Positions 57,373 through 64,000 of a stretch of DNA of 64,000 nt are shown in pieces. The stretch covers positions 1,456,501 through 1,520,500 of the forward strand of contig JAOTOL010001551.1 of assembly GCA_034440575.1 (NCBI GenBank), given 5' to 3'. Source of the DNA: Imbricaverruca yamaguchii. Its lineage: Eukaryota > Arthropoda > Thecostraca > Neoverrucidae. The position numbers and the translations under genes were made by a program. Numbering within the stretch: position 1 is the first letter of the stretch; each line of letters starts with the position of its first letter. The notes under the pieces were generated by a model. It was not told where the DNA came from and did not search any database. It was given only the letters and a program-made list of their open reading frames with translations.

Positions 57373-57544
57373 CTGATTTGTGTATACATCCAGCCGACAT
57401 GAATTTGCAACATGTTATCCGCGTCACCCGATCACAATTGAGGGCATCTAAATAAGCAGATGCATCACTGTCCAGTCCGAATGTACAGTCTTTAAAGCAA
57501 CCTCCATATACATCAGCATGAATCACAAGCTCTAAAGACATTTC
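57373..57544 (-). CDS. Isolated Cys-rich exon (WSC-like?)
   Basis: On the minus strand a 172-bp open segment lies between an acceptor GTATTTAG|GAA (57545) and a perfect donor CAG|GTGAGT (57373/57372). It encodes about 57 residues with YGGCFKDCTF, LDALNCDRVTRITCCKF and SAGCIHKSG. The CFKD...C...T...C pattern vaguely recalls WSC-type carbohydrate-binding domains, but the match is weak. The exon's phase (one base over) fits the TATAG|CA acceptor before the channel ATG in frame. It may be a 5' exon of that gene or of an unrelated secreted protein. Confidence 0.4.
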
Positions 57545-58186
57545 CTAAATACAATGATTTGACTTGGAACGGATATTGCAACACAACTGATTCAAATTAT
57601 GATCCTGCTTTTATGTCGAGGAATATGTTATCAAGTTGGTCTTCAAATGAATTCGAAACTAGGTCATTGATCCACCCTTGTTCACAAGGTAGATATATTT
57701 CCCAGTTCAATTATGTCATCTAACAACAATATAAATATAAGTGAACACAACTTTCAAAAGCTACCTTCCAGTTTGGATGCGGATAACTTCAAAGTATTGT
57801 ACTTAGGCATAGTTGGTAGCATAACAACAACCGCTCTGTATGTTTTTTTATCTGCCACATTCAACACATTTCTCCTTTTGGTTTCTTAACGGAGTTCTAT
57901 CGGTGGCGCAACCAGAATTTGGTCCAAGGGGTGCAAAACCAGAAGAGGGCCCGAACCCGCAGAGTTCCCGTCTCACTTATCCGAAGCTCCTCGAAATTCG
58001 GAGCACATAATTGTCTTTATTTTACAAATTTAATCAGAGTCCTTCCTTGGGTGGCTTTATGAACCTAGGTCCTGTTGCTAAACAGAACTTGTTACGTGAA
58101 CCCAGGCTCCACCGTCCGATCCACGAATTCCAGTTCAACGGCAGAATTTTGACCGAAAGTTTTACGTGCCGTCAATGCACCGACAC
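57545..58186. other. Non-coding AT-rich DNA
   Basis: No supported gene or repeat. Confidence 0.5.
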
Positions 58187-58350
58187 GGCCGCCCGGTAGC
58201 TGGTCCCCAGCCTTATCGAGCCAGCTGCCGACTGACCCTCCCGGCCGGGGGCTAAATGAGAGCGCGTGAAGCGACTCGAATCCTGTGTTGCCAGAATAGG
58301 GGAGACCAGTGCAGGCCAGCGCTCTAACCAACTGAGCTACCGAGGCGGCA
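58187..58350 (-). mobile_element. tRNA-derived SINE (family C)
   Basis: The reverse complement begins GCCGCCTCGGTAGCTCAGTT (A box) then GGTTAGAGCGCTGG, and has a B box GGATTCGAGTC. The A-to-B-box distance and the anticodon arm are abnormal (an insert around CACTGGTCTCCCC), and a GC-rich body follows (GGGAGGGTCAGTCGGCAGCT). This is a SINE, not a functional tRNA. Confidence 0.65.
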
Positions 58351-58375
58351 ATATGTTGAAATACGTGGGAAGAGT

Positions 58376-58486
58376 TTGCCGCCAGGTATCATCTGTTTAC
58401 CGCCAGGTGTCATCAGCTTACCGCCAGGTGTCATCAGCTTACCGCCAGGTGTCATCAGTTTACCGCCAGGTGTCACGGTGGAAGCA
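58376..58486 (+). repeat. 21-bp tandem repeat, ~5 copies
   Basis: The unit TACCGCCAGGTGTCATCAGC(T) repeats next to the SINE. It stays open in frame because 21 is divisible by three; no gene. Confidence 0.9.
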
Positions 58487-59179
58487 CGTCCGTGTGGAGC
58501 TCAAACTTACCAGATAAGTCGTTGCAGAACAGGGCAGTACTATCGGGGCACAGTCTAAGCTGTGGATAGGTGTTTGGCAATTACTTCTGTGAGTATATGT
58601 ACTTAGTTTTTATCTGATAAGCACTTCCGTAACACGCAAATTATACTGTCAACCTAGCGAGGCTGCCGAGCGCCATCTTGTTTTTAGGCGCGGCCTCGCG
58701 GCTTAGATTTCTGTGGTGTAGAGGAATAAGTTTTGGTCTTTTTGGCGTTAAAGTTTAGGATAGAGGTTAGGATTAAAATAGTTAGCTTCAATTACACTAG
58801 GTGTATCTCCATATACCGGGTAATTGTAAGTACATGGGCTTCTTCATTTTTGGAGCATTTTAGTTTTTTTTCAGTTGGGGATATTACAAGTGTGTATATA
58901 TTTTTCTGTCTAGCCATAAGAGATATCAAAACTGATATTCGTGTAGTTGTTTACTTGTCTAGAAGACAATTAAATTTCATATTTAACTTAAAACAAAAAA
59001 CAAACAAAAAACAATTGTATAATAGTTTCTGCTTAGTGTGTTGGTGTTCTTCAGGTACTTAGATCATTAAATGACAGTATAGGAGGTAGCGGTTTATAGT
59101 GGGTAATAGTTGGCTTTTTTGTTGGTTGTTTAACGAGTTAATTTCAATCTCAATCTAGGCATAAGTTGCAACCTGTAGG

Positions 59180-60131
59180 ATGGCTTCGACCAGGATGCAG
59201 GCTCTAGAGGAAGAGATTAAGCCCCTTAAGGCAGAGCTTTCCAAGCTCAAGGCTGCCCTTGTTGCACAGGGTAGGCAAGAAAAAGCAACAAGGGGTCACT
59301 CCATAGCAGGGACATCATATGCCCAAGTGGTCGCAGGCCACCTGGTAGCTGAGGTTTCCCATACTGTGGAGGTGGCTGGGGATTTCTCTAGAGGGGAGTG
59401 TTAATAGTGAACAGAGGAGGGGTAGTTCTGGCAGGTCACAGGAGGGGAAGTGGCATGAGGTCAGGGGGTGGAGGATTTGGAGACGCAAGCCTAAGGAAAG
59501 GGCCAGCGAGTGGCAGGTGGCAGGTGGTAGGAGCGGGAGGAAGCCTAGTCGAACGGCCCAGCGGGCAGGTATATTAACATCGAATAGGTTCTAGGCATTG
59601 GAGGATTTCCCGCAGGATAGTAGTAGTAAGGAGACAGTGCTGGTCGTAGGCGACTCTCGTGTGCGACATTTAGATCGGGTATTCTGTAAAGGTAGGAGGG
59701 ACAGGAGGTGCATCACCATGCCTGGTGCCAAGGTGAAGGACCTGGCACCAGTGGTGGCACAGGTCACCAGTGATCACCAGTTTGGTACAGATGTAGTACA
59801 GGTAGGGGTAAATAACATAGGTCCTGCTAGGAGTGAGGAGCTTCTGCAGGACTACAGGGACATTCTGGCCACACCGAAGTGTAACAATAGGACAGTCATT
59901 CTAACTGCAATTTTGCCTAAGGCTGGAGCCTCCCCTGAGTGGAGATCTAGGGCACTAGGAGCCAACGCCAGGGTAGGTAAGCTCTGCCATGAGTTAGTTT
60001 TCACCTTTGTAGACGAGTGGTGCAGGTTTTATGGATCATGGGACCTCTATCAGAGGGATGGCCTGCACTTCTCCGAGAAGGGGGTTCATGTGTTTGACAA
60101 AGTGTATGAGCATGTCCTTCAGGGAAACTAG
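59180..60131 (+). pseudogene. LINE ORF1: coiled coil plus SGNH-esterase-like domain
   Basis: It starts MASTRMQALEEEIKPLKAEL, a short coiled coil, followed by a basic linker (~59,400-59,590) and an SGNH-hydrolase-like domain: VLVVGDSRVRHLD (block I GDS with the Ser), QVGVNNIG (block III GxN) and DGLHFSEKGV (D-x-x-H pair). Such esterase domains occur in ORF1 of CR1-clade LINEs. The frame is broken by a shift near 59,395 and a TAG before ALEDFPQ (~59,592), so it is recently inactivated. Everything from 59,598 to 60,131 is open. Confidence 0.75.
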
Positions 60132-60908
60132 GAAATGGGGTGGGGTGGGATGAAATTGCATTGCCATCTCAGGAATATTCAAATAGTTTCAGCCAAGGCA
60201 ATAGGACCTCGAAGTCAGCAAACAGGGACAGCAGTAGTTCAATGAGGCAGAGTGGTAGTTCATCCAGTGATAAAAGGCCTCCTCAGCATAAAAAAGCCAA
60301 ATGTGGTTATGGAGCATTTGTTCAGTGTATGATGTTTAATGCTCAGAGTATCCGTTCCAAATTTGATGAGTTCAAGTGCTATGTTGCTGAGGAGGAACCA
60401 GATTTTGTTTGCATTACGAAGGCATGGGTCCGTGAGGGGTATTTTGGAGATAACTTGCAGGACTGAGATCCAGGGATACAATATGTTTTCGTGCAATAGG
60501 GATCCAGCAGTGAAATGGGGTGGTGTAATGCTCCATGTGAATAGCTTATTCAGTTCTCAAAAAGTAGCAGGTGGGGATAAAAATGTGTCTGGAGTCCATT
60601 TCGCTTGATGTCGCTGTGGGAAAATGCAACAGAAATACACTGGGGATAGGAGCTTTCTACCGATCAGGAACCCTACCACATTCTCAGTAACTGGAGCCCG
60701 ATAAGGTGATTTGTGAGGAAATCAGTAGAAACATTTGGAGGAAGTGCCTTATTCTTGGTGACTAATCTAAAAGGATATGAAAATGTTGGTGTTGTCTCCC
60801 CATCGTGCAAAATGTTTATGAAATGCCTCGAAGAGGACCTGTTCTTACACCAGTTTGTATCGGAACCTACCAGGCATGGCTCATTCTTGGACCTTTTTCT
60901 GGTTAAGT
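59180..60908 (+). mobile_element. CR1-like LINE, copy 2 (ORF1 and start of ORF2)
   Basis: This copy is younger than copy 1 and has a nearly complete ORF1 followed by the endonuclease N-terminus (FNAQSIRSKFDEFKCYVAEE, ~60,334). It matches copy 1 from 60,065 to about 60,905 and then dissolves abruptly into homopolymer sequence, so its RT is absent. Its 5' flank from ~58,660 (GAGCGCCATCTTG) may be a 5'UTR. Confidence 0.85.
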
Positions 60909-60914
60909 GATTGT

Positions 60915-61750
<836 letters not shown>

Positions 61751-61753
61751 AGA

Positions 61754-62342
61754 GAAACTGTGCCGACGACGCGGCGTCAACTTCGTGGACGTCATCCCGG
61801 AACGGCTGACTGGGGCAGCCTTCGCTGTCTGGGAGCAGCTACCCGACAAGGCGCAGGACTCCATGGCGGCTGTCCGCGACGCGTTATACGACGCGTTCGC
61901 GTTAAACCGGCACGCCGCGTACGCCGCCTTCCAGGACCGAGAACTGCGACCAGGGGAGTCCGTGGACGCCTACTTGGCGGACCTGCGCCGCCTCATAGCG
62001 CTGGTCTCGGACGAGAAGCTCCCCGAGTCCATCCTGGATGCCAAATTCATATCGGGGCTGCCAGCACCGGTACGGAGCCAGCTAAAGGCAGGTATGCGAG
62101 CACAGCGGATGGCGCTGCCGAGTCTCGTCCGCTTGGCCCGGGACATCCTGAGCGATGACCATCACGAGGTGCTGGCTGCGGCAGCAGCGTCGCGGCCCGC
62201 GCCCCCGCCGTCTCGTCAGGAAGCGCGGCGGCCACGACTACCGCGACGCTGCTGGACATGCGGGAGGGAGGGTCATCTCGCCGCAGCCTGCCCAAACGCA
62301 TCGGGGGACGCGTCAGCGCGAGCGCCGTCTCCGGATCAGTAG
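61754..62342 (+). CDS. Retroelement Gag with CCHC zinc knuckle (5' partial)
   Basis: About 195 recognisable codons: a capsid-like helical part (AAFAVWEQLPDKAQ, LRPGESVDAYLADLRRLIAL, FISGLPAPVRSQL) is typical of Ty3/Gypsy-type gag. A single zinc knuckle C-x2-C-x4-H-x4-C (CWTCGREGHLAAAC) precedes the stop TAG at 62340-62342. The frame upstream of 61,754 reads poly-Gly and is artificial. The -1 frame carrying protease overlaps the last ~85 bases. Confidence 0.8.
62291..62297 (+). promoter_or_regulatory. -1 ribosomal frameshift heptamer C_CCA_AAC
   Basis: The zero-frame codons after the zinc knuckle are TGC CCA AAC, so the heptamer CCCAAAC is in exact X_XXY_YYZ register. Slipping -1 leads directly into the protease frame, which is open through the gag stop. 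GC-rich, potentially structured RNA follows. This position is where many gag/pro junctions place their slip site. Confidence 0.65.
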
Positions 62343-62515
62343 ATCGCGCACTTCCGGTCGCCCGGATGCAAGTGGACGGCAGCGAGCGACGCGTGTTGGT
62401 GGACTCCGGATGCACTGACACGCTCGTGTACCGAGGTTGCTGTCGGCGGTGGACGCCACGGACGGTGGAAATGAGAACCGTGAACGGGGAACGTTACGGT
62501 GCAGTGGGTCGGTCA
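62298..62515 (+). CDS. Retroelement aspartic protease
   Basis: In the -1 frame relative to gag, VLVDSGCTDTLVYRGC carries the catalytic DSG, preceded by a substrate-type strand VARMQVDGSERR. The C-terminal half (VTVKVEYQG, DMVLGMSGI) sits in the next frame, so a one-base deletion appears around 62,500-62,515. Confidence 0.65.
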
Positions 62516-63672
62516 CGGTCAAGGTGGAATACCAGGGCAGGCGAGTGATGCTCGCGGCGCTGGTTGTGCCAGACCGCCCGCTGGGTGTGGACATGGTTCT
62601 GGGGATGTCGGGCATCACGGCCCTGGGTGGCATCAGCCTGCGGACACCGACAGACGTGCGGGTCTGTGCGGCGGCAGTTGAGGTCGACCGTCGGGACTTG
62701 GCCGTGGATGCAGCGGACTTCACGGCGCGATTCGCCGCGCGGACGGGCGAATGGACCGTGGCATGGGTGTGGGCAGACGGGAACGGTCCCGAGAGCCTGC
62801 GGAACCGAGTCGCGGAGTATGCGGTACCGCCGGCGGTTCGGCCGGCGTACGACGCTGAATTGGAGCTGTGGATCCGGGAGGGGTGGCTGCAGCCGTATGA
62901 CGAGCGAGTGGATGGCCCGGCCCGTGGCCTGCTCCCTCTGATGGCGGTCCGGCAGCCGAATCGGGACAAGGTGCGCCCCGTCTTGGACTACCGTGAGTTG
63001 AATGGCCACATTACCGCACACACCGCGGACGCGGACGTTTGTGCTGCCCAGCTTCGCCGCTGGCGACGGCACGGCGCTCACGTCGCGGTGGTGGACCTGC
63101 GGAAGGCGTACCTTCAGCTCCGGTTGGACCGGCGGCTGTGGCCGTATCAGACGGTGGAGGTGCGAGGCCAGAGGTATTGCCTGACTCGCGTCGGCTTTGG
63201 GCTGAACGTCGCGCCGCTCGTCATGAAGGCCGTGGTGCGGGCCGTCCTGCTCCAGGATGCCGCGGTGAACCGGGGGGTGCTGCCCTACGTGGACGATCTA
63301 CTGGTAGACGAGGACATTGTCAGCGCAGACCACGTCGTGGAGCACTTCGCCCGGTACGGTCTGGTCTGTAAGCCGCCGGAGCGGGCGGCCGAGGGAGCGC
63401 GACTGCTCGGGCTGCGGGTGCGCGCGGAAGACGGAGAACTGTGCTGGCGCCGCGACAACCCGGTGGCCGCGCCCCCGGAGGTGCTGACACGTCGAGCGTT
63501 GTTCGCGTGGTGCGGCCACCTGGTGTCCCACCTGCCGGTGGTGGGGTGGCTGCGTCCGGCGGCCGCGTGGTTAAAGCGGCGCGTCAACGCCCTGACGACA
63601 GGCTGGGACGACCCGACAATGGACGCCGGGCTGCGCGAGCAGGTCGACTGTGTCGCGGTGCGGGTAAGGGGG
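62516..63672 (+). CDS. Retroelement reverse transcriptase
   Basis: The frame holds the end of the protease (GVDMVLGMSGI), then RT blocks: PLMAVRQPNRDKVRPVLDYR near 62,937, VVDLRKAYLQLRL near 63,089 (first catalytic Asp), RVGFGLNVAP near 63,190 and LPYVDDLLVDED near 63,281 with the YVDD catalytic pair intact. The thumb/connection (RRALFAWCGHLVSHLPVVGW) follows. The frame is lost near the G-run at ~63,668-63,672; a stop follows at ~63,700. Confidence 0.85.
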
Positions 63673-63686
63673 CCGACCCGGCACGA

Positions 63687-64000
63687 GGCCCCTGGCAGTT
63701 GAAGGGGGACAAGTTGGTGGTGTGGACGGACGCCAGTTCCCTTGCTGCCGGGGTCATCCTGGAGGATCCGGTCAGTGGCGCCGTGGAGGACGCGAGCTGG
63801 CTACGGCCGGAGTCGAAGGCGGCCATGCACATCAACATGGCCGAGCTGGACGCGGCGCTCAGCGGTGTCAACATGGCGGTTGCGTGGGGGATTACCACCA
63901 TCGACCTTCGTACCGACTCGGCCACGGTTCACAAGTGGATCGATGACGCCCTGAGCGGCCGCTCTCGCCTGCGGACTAAGGCGCACGGGGAGATGCTTAT
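63687..64000 (+). CDS. Retroelement RNase H (3' partial)
   Basis: In a third frame, VVWTDASSLAAGVILE, NMAELDAALSG and DLRTDSATVHKWI supply the D-E-D catalytic acids. The frame is still open at the window edge. Confidence 0.8.

Larger units (their letters stand above)
61754..64000 (+). mobile_element. LTR retrotransposon gag-pol, partial at both ends
   Basis: Gag, zinc knuckle, aspartic protease, reverse transcriptase and RNase H follow each other on the + strand. The 5' LTR and gag start are lost in the poly-G tract, and the integrase would lie beyond the right edge. GC content is high and codon use is uniform, unlike the AT-rich LINEs. RT followed directly by RNase H fits Ty3/Gypsy or BEL-type order; the RT subtype is not resolved. 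Confidence 0.85.

Overview
The window is eukaryotic nuclear DNA: introns with GT...AG ends and a TACTAAC-type branch site, tRNA-derived SINEs, a CR1-like LINE, a gag-pol LTR element, a DEG/ENaC channel gene and many minisatellites. GC-rich coding DNA and the kind of genes suggest an arthropod, perhaps a crustacean such as a barnacle. The species is an inference and I cannot prove it from sequence alone.

Region 1 (1-41,945, + strand) is most of one enormous gene, open at the left edge. A first giant exon (1-19,151) carries about 31 copies of a 170-residue repeat (510 bp), a Lys/Pro/Ser linker, then about 26 copies of a 36-residue repeat centred on PDG. An 828-bp intron (19,152-19,979) joins it in phase to a second giant exon (19,980 to about 27,759) that is acidic and rich in Ser, Thr, Glu and Pro. 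A ~12.9-kb intron full of minisatellites and transposon scraps leads to a 45-codon terminal exon (40,623-40,758), a GC-rich 3'UTR and poly(A) signals near 41,922-41,940. The architecture (giant neuronal-type exons, RR-V-PDG tails, S/T/E/P-rich segment) best fits the C-terminal giant exons of an arthropod ankyrin, but no ankyrin repeat, ZU5 or death domain lies in the window, so this is a hypothesis. Three single-base insertions (8,469; 8,739-8,741; 27,349-27,351) break an otherwise clean frame and look like assembly errors.

Region 2 (42,000-48,240) is intergenic: a strikingly G-poor A/C-rich block, a decayed CR1-like LINE (43,497-46,705) and unassigned sequence.

Region 3 (48,243-56,268, - strand) is a DEG/ENaC-family channel gene in at least two exons. 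The first has TM1 and the Cys-rich ectodomain; the second has TM2 with a GxS motif and a tail with a Ser-Ala microsatellite and ten decapeptide repeats. The 5.6-kb intron holds a 2.5-kb array of a 32-bp minisatellite, three tRNA-derived SINEs and a 0.6-kb array of a 10-bp repeat. A Cys-rich exon with a perfect donor lies upstream at 57,373-57,544.

Region 4 (58,187-64,000) is transposon-rich: a SINE, a second, younger copy of the same LINE (59,180-60,908) with an SGNH-esterase ORF1, an anomalous poly-A/poly-G tract that looks like failed assembly, and an LTR retroelement (gag, protease, RT, RNase H) with a textbook -1 frameshift heptamer, cut by the right edge.
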